Shown here piece by piece: positions 50,793 through 59,430 of a stretch of DNA of 64,000 nucleotides. The notes below the pieces were generated by a model that was not told the origin of the DNA, searched no databases, and worked only from the letters and a program-made list of their open reading frames with translations. Source of the DNA: Pseudomonas frederiksbergensis (GTDB lineage: Bacteria > Pseudomonadota > Gammaproteobacteria > Pseudomonadales > Pseudomonadaceae); contig NZ_CP018319.1 of NCBI RefSeq assembly GCF_001952935.1, forward strand, positions 3,864,001 through 3,928,000, in the 5' to 3' direction. The position numbers and the translations under genes were made by a program. The stretch's first letter is position 1; each line of letters starts with the position of its first letter.

Positions 50793-51683
50793 TCAGGCTG
50801 TAGCAATCTGCGCTGGCTTGACGGCGGTCTTGCGTCCCAGCATCACGGTCACGATCACCCCGCCGGCAAACAGCCAGGTGATCGGCTCGACGTGTTCGCC
50901 AAAGAACAACGCCGAAAAAGCGATGGTGAAGAAGATCTGCAACAGCTGGATCTGACTCACCCGGGCAATCCCCCCCATCGCCAACCCGGCGTACCAGGCG
51001 AAGAAACCGATGAACTGCGAAAACAGCGAGACGTAACCAAACGCCCACCAGGTCCTGGCCGAAATCTCGCCCTGATGTTGCAGCGCCAGGTACAGCACCG
51101 GCCCGATCAGCAACGGCGTCGACAGCACCAACGCCCAACAGATCACCTGCCAACCGCCCATCTCCTTGGCCAATCGGCCGCCCTCGGCGTACCCCAAGCC
51201 GTCCACGGCAATCGCCCCGAGCATCAGCAAATCACCGGCCTGAATGCTGCCGGCCCCGCTGATCAGCGCATAACCCAGCACCAGCGAACTGCCCAGCGCG
51301 GCGCAGGCCCAGAAGGCTTTCGAGGGGCGTTCGTGGGACAACCACGCGGCGTACAACGCCACGCACAACGGCTGTAAGCCGTTGACCAGCGCTCCGTGGG
51401 ACGCCGGCAAGGTTTGCATGGCCCAGGCCGACAACACCGGGAAGCCGAGAATCACCCCGGCGATCACCAGGGTCAGGCCTTTGACCTGTTTCCAGGTCGG
51501 CCATTTTTCCCGATGCCACAGCAACAGCATCGCCGCCGGAACCGCCGCGAACAGTGCTCGGCCCAAGCCGTTGAGCAGCGGATGGAGTTCCTGCACGACG
51601 ATCCGTGTGAAGGGCAGGGTGAGGCTGAAGATCACAACGCCGAGCAGGCCGAGGGCCATGCCGGTGTTTTCGCGCGAGGACAT
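50793..51683 (-). CDS. EamA/DMT-family exporter
   Basis: 296 residues, ten hydrophobic helices in two EamA repeats (LGLLGVVIFSLTLPFTR... and GDLLMLGAIAVDGLGYAEGG...). HGALVNGLQPLCVALYAAWL and FFGEHVEPITWLFAGGVIV are the repeat ends. It probably exports an amino acid or metabolite. ATG 51683 fits the common family start; an in-frame ATG at 51722 would add 13 residues and neither has a clear Shine-Dalgarno. Confidence 0.85.
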   Translation of the reverse strand: MSSRENTGMALGLLGVVIFSLTLPFTRIVVQELHPLLNGLGRALFAAVPAAMLLLWHREKWPTWKQVKGLTLVIAGVILGFPVLSAWAMQTLPASHGALVNGLQPLCVALYAAWLSHERPSKAFWACAALGSSLVLGYALISGAGSIQAGDLLMLGAIAVDGLGYAEGGRLAKEMGGWQVICWALVLSTPLLIGPVLYLALQHQGEISARTWWAFGYVSLFSQFIGFFAWYAGLAMGGIARVSQIQLLQIFFTIAFSALFFGEHVEPITWLFAGGVIVTVMLGRKTAVKPAQIATA

Positions 51684-51887
51684 GATGGCAACCAGAATCG
51701 AGGGTGGCGGGAAGGCCTTCATCTAGCCATAAACCCGGCGTTTGCTGCTGTTACAGCTAGGCGCAGAGTTATCCGTACAGTTTGAGGGCGTCATCGCGGT
51801 CCATCAGGTAGTAGCTGGTTATTACCCGACCCTGCGGATAAGGACTACCTTGAATACTCCTACGTATTTCCCAGAGGAGTCCTCCCC

Positions 51888-52469
51888 ATGGCCGCTAAAA
51901 AAATTCTGATGCTGGTCGGCGATTACGTCGAAGACTACGAAGTGATGGTGCCGTTTCAGGCGCTGTTGATGGTCGGCCACACGGTGCATGCCGTTTGCCC
52001 GGACAAAGCAGCCGGTCAGACCGTACGTACAGCGATCCATGACTTCGAAGGCGACCAGACCTACAGCGAAAAACCCGGTCACCTGTTTGCCCTGAACTTC
52101 GACTTCGCCAAGGTCAAGCCCGAAGACTACGACGCCCTGCTGGTGCCGGGTGGTCGTGCCCCGGAGTACCTGCGCCTGAACGAAAAAGTCCTGGAGCTGG
52201 TGCGCGCATTCGACAAGGCCGGCAAACCGATCGCGGCCGTGTGTCACGGCGCACAATTGCTCGCGGCCGCAGGGATTCTCGAAGGTCGCGAGTGCAGCGC
52301 CTACCCGGCCTGTGCCCCGGAAGTGCGCCTGGCGGGCGGTACGTTCATCGATATCCCGGTGACGGAAGGTCACGTTCAGGGCAATCTGGCCACTGCTCCG
52401 GCCTGGCCGGCGCACCCGAGCTGGCTCGCCGGTTTCCTCGGGTTGCTGGGCACCAAAATCACGCTGTAA
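51888..52469 (+). CDS. DJ-1/PfpI family protein
   Basis: 193 residues, flavodoxin-like fold. The nucleophilic Cys is in AVCHGAQLL (about residue 119), with the partner acidic residue in GDYVEDYE. The family contains proteases, chaperones and glyoxalase-type deglycases, so the activity is not settled. GAGGAG precedes the ATG. The ribbon-helix-helix gene follows 14 bases after its stop. Confidence 0.9.
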   Translation: MAAKKILMLVGDYVEDYEVMVPFQALLMVGHTVHAVCPDKAAGQTVRTAIHDFEGDQTYSEKPGHLFALNFDFAKVKPEDYDALLVPGGRAPEYLRLNEKVLELVRAFDKAGKPIAAVCHGAQLLAAAGILEGRECSAYPACAPEVRLAGGTFIDIPVTEGHVQGNLATAPAWPAHPSWLAGFLGLLGTKITL

Positions 52470-52483
52470 CGAGGGACCTTTCC

Positions 52484-52789
52484 ATGTGCGAGCTCTACGT
52501 CAAAGCCGATCCGATTCTCTACGAATCGCGCTCCCGCTCGCTGCGCATCTGCGGGGTGGTCACCACCCTGCGGCTGGAGAATCAGTTCTGGGACATCCTC
52601 AGCGAAATCGCCGAGGTCGACGGCATGACCACCAACCAGTTGATCGCCAAGCTGTATGAAGAGGTGATGGACTACCGCGGCGAGGTGGTGAATTTCGCCT
52701 CGTTTTTGCGGGTCAGTTGTACCCGTTATCTGAGTCAGCGACGGGTGCAGCCGCCGGAGTTATCAGTGGTGCGTGCGGTGGTGAAGTAG
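52484..52789 (+). CDS. Ribbon-helix-helix domain protein
   Basis: 101 residues. The core SRSLRICGVVTTLRLENQFW forms the DNA-binding strand, and the helices IAEVDGMTTNQLIAKLYEEV match the RHH_4 (Pfam PF13467-type) family. Unlike antitoxins, it has a longer N-terminus with MCELYV and no partner toxin. Cotranscribed with the DJ-1/PfpI gene, which it may regulate. GAGG lies 8 bases before ATG 52484. Confidence 0.83.
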   Translation: MCELYVKADPILYESRSRSLRICGVVTTLRLENQFWDILSEIAEVDGMTTNQLIAKLYEEVMDYRGEVVNFASFLRVSCTRYLSQRRVQPPELSVVRAVVK

Positions 52790-52815
52790 GTGATTTTTGT
52801 GCTGACCTTACCGGT

Positions 52816-52894
52816 CTCATCGCGAGCAGGCTCGCTCCCACAATGGATCGATGTACACAATTCCCCTGTGGGAGCGAGCCTGCTCGCGATGAGG
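52816..52894. repeat. REP pair (CGAGCAGGCTCG type)
   Basis: Inverted CATCGCGAGCAGGCTCGCTC units with a short spacer, between the RHH and yegP genes. Confidence 0.9.
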
Positions 52895-52971
52895 CCAGTA
52901 CAGGCGACAAAAATCCTCGCCTGGTCTTTACTCTGAAGCGCGAAACCTCTCAATTGCCAAGGAGAAAGAGC

Positions 52972-53316
52972 ATGTCTGGATGGTATGAAGTGAGCAAAAG
53001 CAGCAATGGTCAGTTCAAATTCGTACTGAAGGCCGCCAACGCGGAAACCATTCTCACCAGCGAGCTGTACACCACCCGCGCTGCCGCTGAAAAAGGCATC
53101 GTGTCGGTTCAGAGCAACAGCCCGAAGGATGAACGCTACGAGAAGAAAACCACCAAGGATGGCCATCCTTACTTCAACCTCAAGGCTGCTAACCACGAGA
53201 TCATCGGTAGCAGCGAGGCTTACACCTCCGCTGCTGCGCTGGAGAAAGGCATCGCCAGCGTCAAAGCCAACGGGCCGACCACGGTGATTAAGGACAAGAC
53301 TTTGCCGGTGCTTTGA
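52972..53316 (+). CDS. YegP family (DUF1508) protein
   Basis: 114 residues built from two ~50-residue DUF1508 repeats: WYEVSKSSNGQFKFVLKAAN...AAAEKGIVSV and ERYEKKTTKDGHPYFNLKAAN...AALEKGIASV. Each has the GQF/HPY-F-LKA-N pattern and the closing EKGI. Family members are small cytoplasmic proteins without a firm function. AAGGAG precedes ATG 52972. The gene converges on the DUF4917 gene across a long palindrome. Confidence 0.92.
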   Translation: MSGWYEVSKSSNGQFKFVLKAANAETILTSELYTTRAAAEKGIVSVQSNSPKDERYEKKTTKDGHPYFNLKAANHEIIGSSEAYTSAAALEKGIASVKANGPTTVIKDKTLPVL

Positions 53317-53347
53317 ACCCCGATACAAATTTCCTGTTGGTTTTAAT

Positions 53348-53449
53348 GATCGTTCCCACGCTCCGCGTGGGAATGCCTCTGGGGACGCTCCGCGTCCAGT
53401 GACGCGGAGCGTCACGGGCTGCATTCCCACGCAGAGCGTGGGAACGATC
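53348..53449. repeat. 102-bp long palindromic repeat
   Basis: Short variant of the family, bounded by GATCGTTCCCACG and CGTGGGAACGATC, with inner GACGCTCCGCGTC arms around AGT. It sits between convergent yegP and the DUF4917 gene. Confidence 0.92.
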
Positions 53450-53459
53450 TTTATGGTCC

Positions 53460-54479
53460 TCAGACCTCGACTGGAACTGTGAGCTTCGGGCTGCCCAACG
53501 CATGGGTCTTCGAATCAAAAAACCGCAACTCACTCCCGGTGCCTTCAAACACCTTCGCGTAGTGCCGCTTCTGGTGCTGAATGAAGGCCTTGCTGCGCGG
53601 GTAAATCGAGATCGCCACCCGTTGCGGTTTCGCCTGGCGCAAGGCGTGAATGATGTGGCTGTCCTGCTCACCCAGGGCATGGCCAAACAGGCATAACCCG
53701 TCGCCATGGCCAAGTAACTGGTCGTAGCAGAACGACAGATAGTCCGAGCTGCGAATGGTTTTGAGCTTGTCCTGCGCCGGCCCTTCATTGACGAACAGCG
53801 GCACGTCGTCGAGGGTCTTGATCGTGTTGTTGATTGCGAAACTGCCGAGCAACGTGCCCTCGGTCGACATCAGTTTGCGCGCCGTGCCGTCCTGATTCCG
53901 CACCAGATGCAAGCCGCCATGCAGGTAAAGCAGGCGGGTTTTATCGGTCGCCGTGGCGCTCAGGTCAAAGCTTGATTCTGCCCCCTGAAACAGGTCGCTG
54001 ATCGCATCAGGCTGGTGCTGGGTCGCCCAGTAATTGAGCAGATCGTAGTTGGTGGTGAACACGGTCCGGTAGCGGCCCAGTTCCTGATTGATCGTCGCCA
54101 GCGACGAAGGCACCACCAGCCGCCACGGGATGTGCACTGCGTGCACGGTGTTGATCAGCGCTTCCTTGATCGCGTAGTAACGATTGCGCGGCGCGGCGGA
54201 ACTCACGGCCAGGGCCTTGTTGACCCGGCTGGTGGTTTTCAGCGCGCTGAGCACCTGCTCGAAGCTGCGCGTCTGCATGGCGTCGAACACGCTCAGCTCG
54301 GACTGGCTCAGGGGTTTTTCTTCGACGGTGCGGGCGTTTTCGAACAGCGAGTCGTAGCCGAAATCGTCCCACACGGCGCGACTGGCGCCGTTGCCCACCA
54401 GCAGGCCGCTGAACGAGGCGGTGGCGCGCAAGGCGTTCCAGTCTTCAAGTTGGGCATCAACATCCTGGAAATCGGTCAT
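53460..54479 (-). CDS. DUF4917 protein with a SIR2-like fold
   Basis: 339 residues. The motif order is that of SIR2-like NAD-binding enzymes: GNGAS at 29-33 (nucleotide loop), TTNYD at 142-146 (Asn-144), YLHGGLH at 185-191 with His-187 in the place of the catalytic histidine, and LFGHALGEQDSHI near residue 265 closing the NAD site. Many SIR2-like proteins of bacteria are NADases in antiphage defence, but this one has no partner gene and the family is best called unknown. ATG 54479 is used rather than a TTG at 54488. The 3' end abuts the palindrome at 53348-53449. Confidence 0.8.
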   Translation of the reverse strand: MTDFQDVDAQLEDWNALRATASFSGLLVGNGASRAVWDDFGYDSLFENARTVEEKPLSQSELSVFDAMQTRSFEQVLSALKTTSRVNKALAVSSAAPRNRYYAIKEALINTVHAVHIPWRLVVPSSLATINQELGRYRTVFTTNYDLLNYWATQHQPDAISDLFQGAESSFDLSATATDKTRLLYLHGGLHLVRNQDGTARKLMSTEGTLLGSFAINNTIKTLDDVPLFVNEGPAQDKLKTIRSSDYLSFCYDQLLGHGDGLCLFGHALGEQDSHIIHALRQAKPQRVAISIYPRSKAFIQHQKRHYAKVFEGTGSELRFFDSKTHALGSPKLTVPVEV

Positions 54480-54635
54480 TGCGGTCAAAGTCTCAAAACA
54501 AAGGGGCTGATGGGCGGCGACTTTATCACGACCAAGACTTGAGCCAGATCAAGTTACTTCATGACCGATAGGTCGATCCTGTGGGTCCCCGCTGGATCGG
54601 CGCTAACGATTCGGCCTCAGCCAGGAGACTCGCTC

Positions 54636-55784
54636 ATGAGCAGCACGTTTTTCATCCCCGCCGTGAACATCATGGGCATTGGTTGCCTCGACGAAGCCAT
54701 GGACGCCATTCGCAAGTATGGTTTTCGCAAGGCGTTGATCGTCACCGACGCCGGGCTGGCCAAGGCGGGCGTAGCGAAGATGATTGCCGAGAAGCTGGCG
54801 AAGCAGGACATCGATTCGGTGATTTTCGACGGCGCCAAACCTAACCCGAGCATCGCCAACGTCGAGATCGGCCTGGGTCTGCTGAAAGAAACCCGCTGTG
54901 ACTTCGTCGTGTCCCTGGGCGGCGGTTCGCCCCATGACTGCGCCAAAGGCATCGCGTTGTGCGCAACCAACGGCGGGCAGATTGGCGATTACGAAGGCGT
55001 CGATCAATCCACCCAGCCGCAACTGCCGCTGATCGCCATCAACACCACCGCCGGCACCGCCAGCGAGATGACCCGTTTCTGCATCATCACCGACGAATCC
55101 CGACACGTAAAAATGGCTATTGTCGATCGCAACGTCACGCCGCTGCTGTCGGTCAATGACCCGGCGCTGATGGTCGCCATGCCCAAGGGCCTGACGGCCG
55201 CCACTGGCATGGACGCACTGACCCACGCCATCGAAGCCTACGTTTCCACGGCGGCCAATCCGATCACCGATGCCTGCGCGCTGAAGGCGATCACCTTGAT
55301 CAGCAACAACCTGCGCCTGGCCGTCCGCGACGGCAGCGACATGGCCGCGCGGGAAAACATGGCGTACGCGCAGTTCCTCGCCGGCATGGCGTTCAATAAC
55401 GCATCCCTGGGTTTTGTCCACGCCATGGCTCACCAGTTGGGCGGGTTCTACGACTTGCCGCATGGTGTGTGCAACGCGGTCCTGCTTCCCCACGTACAAA
55501 GCTTTAACGCGCTGGTTTGTGCCGATCGCCTCACCGATGTCGCCCTTGCGATGGGTGCCGATGTTCACGGCCTCACCCCGGAAGCGGGCGCCCAGGCGGC
55601 CATTGTGGCGATCCGCAGTCTGTCCAGGGACGTGGAAATTCCCGCCGGTTTGCGTGAGCTCGGCGCCAAGCTCAACGACATCCCGATGCTCGCCAGCAAT
55701 GCCTTGAAAGATGCGTGTGGGCTGACCAATCCACGCGTGGCTGATCAGCGCCAGATCGAGGAGATTTTCCGCAGCGCGTTTTAG
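54636..55784 (+). CDS. Iron-containing alcohol dehydrogenase
   Basis: 382 residues, group III (YiaY/FucO type, 383 in E. coli). NAD-binding SLGGGSPHDCAKGIA; the metal ligands are in GMDALTHAIEAY and HAMAHQLGGFYDLPHG (Asp and three His). Substrate not predictable: threonine dehydrogenase-like YiaY, and alcohol dehydrogenases such as ErcA, are close relatives. AGGAG at 54623-54627 supports ATG 54636. The following LysR gene is in the same direction, 195 bases on. Confidence 0.9.
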   Translation: MSSTFFIPAVNIMGIGCLDEAMDAIRKYGFRKALIVTDAGLAKAGVAKMIAEKLAKQDIDSVIFDGAKPNPSIANVEIGLGLLKETRCDFVVSLGGGSPHDCAKGIALCATNGGQIGDYEGVDQSTQPQLPLIAINTTAGTASEMTRFCIITDESRHVKMAIVDRNVTPLLSVNDPALMVAMPKGLTAATGMDALTHAIEAYVSTAANPITDACALKAITLISNNLRLAVRDGSDMAARENMAYAQFLAGMAFNNASLGFVHAMAHQLGGFYDLPHGVCNAVLLPHVQSFNALVCADRLTDVALAMGADVHGLTPEAGAQAAIVAIRSLSRDVEIPAGLRELGAKLNDIPMLASNALKDACGLTNPRVADQRQIEEIFRSAF

Positions 55785-55979
55785 GAAGTCTTGCGGCCGG
55801 GCGCGAGCATCGCGCCCAACGCCAGGCCAGAAACAGGCTGATCCAATAACTCAAAGACTGGCCAAACACCGCGACGCAATAGGGCGGCCAGAACTGCCTG
55901 TGGGCTAATTGCTTTGCCGAATCGCGTAAAAACCGGGCTATCCTGCCGACTCTGTCGAACAGAAGTCATCGAGCCCTCC

Positions 55980-56888
55980 ATGCTGCAAAAAAGCCTGATC
56001 CGCCGCCTCGACCTGATCACTCTCCAGCTGTTTGTCGCCGTTCATGAGGAGGGCACGCTGACCCGCGCCGCCGCGCGTGAAGCCATCGCCGTGTCGGCGG
56101 CCAGCAAGCGGCTGATGGAGTTGGAAGAAGCGCTGGGCATCAGCCTGTTCGTGCGCCAGGCCAAGGGCATGACCCTGACGCCGGCCGGTGAAACCTTGTT
56201 GCACCATGCTCGGCAGATGCTGTTCAACGTCGAGAAAATGGGGCTCGAACTGGGCGAACACAGCCACGGTATCCGCGGCTATGTGCGGATGCTCGCCAAC
56301 CTGTCGGCGATCATTCAGTTCCTGCCCGAAGACCTGCGGGACTTTTCCGAGCGTCATCCTCAGGTCAAGACCGACCTCGAAGAACGCCCCAGCAGCGGGG
56401 TGATTCAGGGGGTGCTGGATGGCGTGGCGGACCTTGGGATCTGCTCCAGTGACAGCGACGTCAAAGGTCTGCACAGCGTGCTTTATCGACAGGACAAATT
56501 GATGGTGTTGATGCTGCCCGATCATCCGTTAGCGAGTCGTTCCAGCCTGGCCTTCGCCGATACGCTGGGCAGCGATTACGTCGGTCTGCATTCCGCCAGT
56601 TCAATCAACATGCGTACCCACGCAGCCGCGCGCGAGGCGGGCAAAGTGCTGCGGTTGCGGATACATGTACCGGGTTTCGACGCCATGTGCCGGATGGTCC
56701 AGGCCAACATGGGCATCGGCATCCTGCCGCAAAAAGCCTATGAGCTGTTTGGCCGGGCGTTGGGCTTGCACGCGGTGCCGTTGACGGATGACTGGTCGGA
56801 TCGCGCGTTGGTTCTGGTGGTGCGCGATGAAGCGGCGCTGTCGCCGGTGAGCCGGATGTTGTTCGAGCATTTGCGCGGCCAGGTCTGA
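55980..56888 (+). CDS. LysR-type transcriptional regulator
   Basis: 302 residues. N-terminal helix-turn-helix EEGTLTRAAAREAIAVSAASKRLMELEEALG is split around the recognition helix; the effector domain begins about residue 92 with IRGYVRMLANLSAI. LysR genes often control neighbours; here the CoA-transferase operon downstream and the alcohol dehydrogenase upstream are both on the same strand, so the target is uncertain. I favour the downstream operon since no REP or terminator lies on that side except one REP pair. Confidence 0.9.
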   Translation: MLQKSLIRRLDLITLQLFVAVHEEGTLTRAAAREAIAVSAASKRLMELEEALGISLFVRQAKGMTLTPAGETLLHHARQMLFNVEKMGLELGEHSHGIRGYVRMLANLSAIIQFLPEDLRDFSERHPQVKTDLEERPSSGVIQGVLDGVADLGICSSDSDVKGLHSVLYRQDKLMVLMLPDHPLASRSSLAFADTLGSDYVGLHSASSINMRTHAAAREAGKVLRLRIHVPGFDAMCRMVQANMGIGILPQKAYELFGRALGLHAVPLTDDWSDRALVLVVRDEAALSPVSRMLFEHLRGQV

Positions 56889-56913
56889 TTATGCTTGATT
56901 GGATAGACTGGCC

Positions 56914-56992
56914 CTATCGCGAGCAGGCTCGCTCCCACAGGGGATTTATGTGCGCCGCAGATCAACTGTGGGAGCGAGCCTGCTCGCGATGG
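56914..56992. repeat. REP pair (CGAGCAGGCTCG type)
   Basis: Inverted TATCGCGAGCAGGCTCGCTC units, just after the LysR stop. Confidence 0.9.
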
Positions 56993-57102
56993 CTGACTTG
57001 AGGTCGCAGTAGTCTTCCAGACCGTTCGCGTTTCGCGAACGCTCGTTGCCAACTGAAGGTTGGATTCCTTCGCCCGTGGTCCTCTAGCCTTGGCTCAATT
57101 CC

Positions 57103-57110
57103 AAGAACAA
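57103..57110 (+). promoter_or_regulatory. A-rich Crc/Hfq-type motif before the CoA-transferase gene
   Basis: AAGAACAA fits AAnAAnAA and lies 2 bases before the GAGGT ribosome-binding site of ATG 57127. Confidence 0.45.
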
Positions 57111-57126
57111 CATGAGGTACCCCGCG

Positions 57127-58320
57127 ATGACTGCCCCCTTGAGTGCAATCAAAGTGATCGAGATCGGCACGCTGATCGCCGCGCCGTTCGCCGCGCGCAT
57201 GCTCGCCGAGTTCGGCGCCGACGTGATCAAGATCGAAGCCATGGGTCAGGGCGACCCGCTGCGCAAATGGCGCAAGCTGCACGAAGGCACGTCGCTGTGG
57301 TGGTACCTGCAATCGCGCAACAAGAAGTCCCTGGCGTTGAATCTGAAATCCCCCGAAGGCATTGAACTGGTCAAGCAACTGGCGACCAGCGCCGACGTGC
57401 TGATCGAGAACCTGCGTCCAGGTGCCCTGGAGAAACTTGGTCTGGGCTGGGACGTGTTGCATGCCCTCAATCCCAACCTGACGCTGGTGCGCATATCCGG
57501 TTATGGCCAGACCGGCCCGTACCGCGATCGTCCAGGGTTCGGTGCAATCGGCGAGGCCATGGGTGGAATTCGCTACACCACTGGCACGCCCGGTTCACCG
57601 CCGGCCCGGGTGGGCGTCAGCCTCGGCGATTCCCTGGCTTCGCTGCACGCGGTGATCGGTGCCTTGATGTCGCTGCTGCGGGTCAAGACCGGGCAGGGCG
57701 GTGGGCAGGTCGTCGATGTGTCGCTGGCTGAAAGTGTGTTCAACGTCATGGAAAGCCTGGTGCCGGAATACGACATGCTCGGCCATGTTCGGGAGCGCAG
57801 TGCCGGGGCCTTGCCGGGCATCGCGCCCTCCAACACCTATCTGACGGCCGATGGTGCCTACGTGGTGATCGCCGGCAACAGCGACCCGATCTACAAGCGC
57901 TTGATGGACGTCATCGGTCGCCGTGACCTGGCCGATGCGCCGGAATTCGCCCATAACGACGGGCGTGCCGCCAAGAGCAACGTGCTCGACGCGGCGATCA
58001 CCCACTGGACCAGCAGCCTGCCGATCGACGATGTGTTGTCGGCACTGGAAGCCGCCGAAGTCCCGGCCGGGCGCATCTATTCAGTCGCCGATATCGTCGC
58101 CGATCCGCACTATCAGGCGCGGGACATGCTGCTCAACGCCGACCTGCCCGGCGGTGCCACGGTGAAGATGCCCGGCATCGTGCCGAAAATGTCCGAGACG
58201 CCCGGTGGCGTGAACTGGTCCGGGCCTGCGTTGGGCCAGCATACCGATGCCATCCTCGCGGGGCTGGGCCTTGCGAATTCGGACATCGAACGGCTGAAGG
58301 CTCAAGGGGTGGTGCAATGA
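57127..58320 (+). CDS. CaiB/BaiF family (family III) CoA-transferase
   Basis: 397 residues. Formyl-CoA-transferase fold with VIEIGTLIAAPFAARMLAEF and IKIEAMGQGDPLR at the N-terminus; the catalytic Asp is likely in SLGDSLASLH (about residue 165). It forms an enzyme-acyl anhydride and moves CoA between acids. The following HMG-CoA lyase overlaps by four bases (ATGA), suggesting that this enzyme loads 3-hydroxy-3-methylglutarate or a similar acid with CoA for cleavage. ATG 57127 has GAGGT nine bases upstream; the ATG at 57112 is part of that site. Confidence 0.87.
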   Translation: MTAPLSAIKVIEIGTLIAAPFAARMLAEFGADVIKIEAMGQGDPLRKWRKLHEGTSLWWYLQSRNKKSLALNLKSPEGIELVKQLATSADVLIENLRPGALEKLGLGWDVLHALNPNLTLVRISGYGQTGPYRDRPGFGAIGEAMGGIRYTTGTPGSPPARVGVSLGDSLASLHAVIGALMSLLRVKTGQGGGQVVDVSLAESVFNVMESLVPEYDMLGHVRERSAGALPGIAPSNTYLTADGAYVVIAGNSDPIYKRLMDVIGRRDLADAPEFAHNDGRAAKSNVLDAAITHWTSSLPIDDVLSALEAAEVPAGRIYSVADIVADPHYQARDMLLNADLPGGATVKMPGIVPKMSETPGGVNWSGPALGQHTDAILAGLGLANSDIERLKAQGVVQ

Positions 58321-59243
58321 TCACTGATTTTTCCGAGACCCTGATTGTTCAGGAAGTCTCCCCCCGCGACGGCTTGCAGATCGAGCCGACCTGGGTCGAA
58401 ACCGTCGACAAGATTGCCTTGATCGATCAGCTGTCGCTGGCCGGTTTCAGCCGCATCGAAGCAGGTTCGTTCGTTTCGCCCAAGGCGATTCCGGCGCTGC
58501 GCGATGGTGAGCTGGTATTCAAGGGCATCGCCCGGCAACCCGGGGTGATTTACGTCGCGTTGATCCCCAACCTGAAAGGTGCACAACGAGCACTGGCGAC
58601 TGGGGCTGACGAGTTGAACCTGGTGATGTCCGCCAGCCAGACCCACAACCTGGCCAACATGCGCATGCGTTGCGAAACCTCACTGACCGCCTTTGGCGAG
58701 ATCGTGCAATACGTTCGCGGGACGACGGTGCGACTCAACGCCAGCATCGCCACCGCCTTCGGCTGCCCGTTCGAAGGCAAGATCGACGAGGCTCGCGTGC
58801 TGCAAATCGTTGAGGCTTATCAGGAACTCGGGATCCAGGGCATTACCCTGGCCGACACCACTGGCATGGCCAATCCGCGGCAGGTCGATCGGCTGGTGCG
58901 GCGGGTCTTGCAGCGAGTTTCGCCGGCTGATCTGACCCTGCATTTCCACAACACGCGCGGGCTCGGTCTGTGCAACGTGCTGGCCGCCTACGAGGCCGGT
59001 GCCCGACGCTTTGACGCGGCGCTGGGCGGCCTCGGCGGTTGCCCGTTCGCGCCGGGTGCCTCGGGCAATATTTGCACCGAGGATTTGGTCAACCTGTGCG
59101 CTGAAATCGGCATTCACACCGGCATCGATCTGCCGCTGTTGCTGCAATTGGCGCGAGGACTGCCCGCGCTGCTGGGCCACGAAGTGCCCGGTCAACTGGC
59201 CAAGGCCGGACGCAATTGTGATCTGCATCCAAGCCCGTCCTAA
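58317..59243 (+). CDS. Hydroxymethylglutaryl-CoA lyase family enzyme
   Basis: 308 residues, TIM barrel. The metal and substrate motifs of HMG-CoA lyase are intact: VSPRDGLQ at the N-terminus, HFHNTRGLGLCN in the middle, and GLGGCPFAPGASGN with the active-site Cys. The expected reaction is cleavage of HMG-CoA to acetyl-CoA and acetoacetate. It overlaps the CoA-transferase gene (ATGA). No leucine-degradation genes (liu) are near, so it is a separate catabolic cassette with the transporter that follows. Confidence 0.9.
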   Translation: MITDFSETLIVQEVSPRDGLQIEPTWVETVDKIALIDQLSLAGFSRIEAGSFVSPKAIPALRDGELVFKGIARQPGVIYVALIPNLKGAQRALATGADELNLVMSASQTHNLANMRMRCETSLTAFGEIVQYVRGTTVRLNASIATAFGCPFEGKIDEARVLQIVEAYQELGIQGITLADTTGMANPRQVDRLVRRVLQRVSPADLTLHFHNTRGLGLCNVLAAYEAGARRFDAALGGLGGCPFAPGASGNICTEDLVNLCAEIGIHTGIDLPLLLQLARGLPALLGHEVPGQLAKAGRNCDLHPSPS

Positions 59244-59259
59244 CAACCCCTAATCCCCC

Positions 59260-59349
59260 TGTAGGAGTGAGCCTGCTCGCGATGACTGATTCACATCAAA
59301 CATAGATGTCGACTGAACCACCGCTATCGCGAGCAGGCTCGCTCCCACA
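59260..59349. repeat. REP pair (CGAGCAGGCTCG type)
   Basis: Inverted TGTAGGAGTGAGCCTGCTCG / CGAGCAGGCTCGCTCCCACA units between the lyase and MFS genes. Confidence 0.88.
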
Positions 59350-59383
59350 GTAAAAACACTCACATACAGCCTCTCAACCAGAC

Positions 59384-59394
59384 AACAAAAACAA
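59384..59394 (+). promoter_or_regulatory. A-rich Crc/Hfq-type motif in the MFS leader
   Basis: AACAAAAACAA contains two overlapping AAnAAnAA matches, 36 bases before ATG 59431. Weaker placement than the others. Confidence 0.3.
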
Positions 59395-59430
59395 TCGGAC
59401 ACCCACGGGCAGTCCACCTGGAGAATCCTC

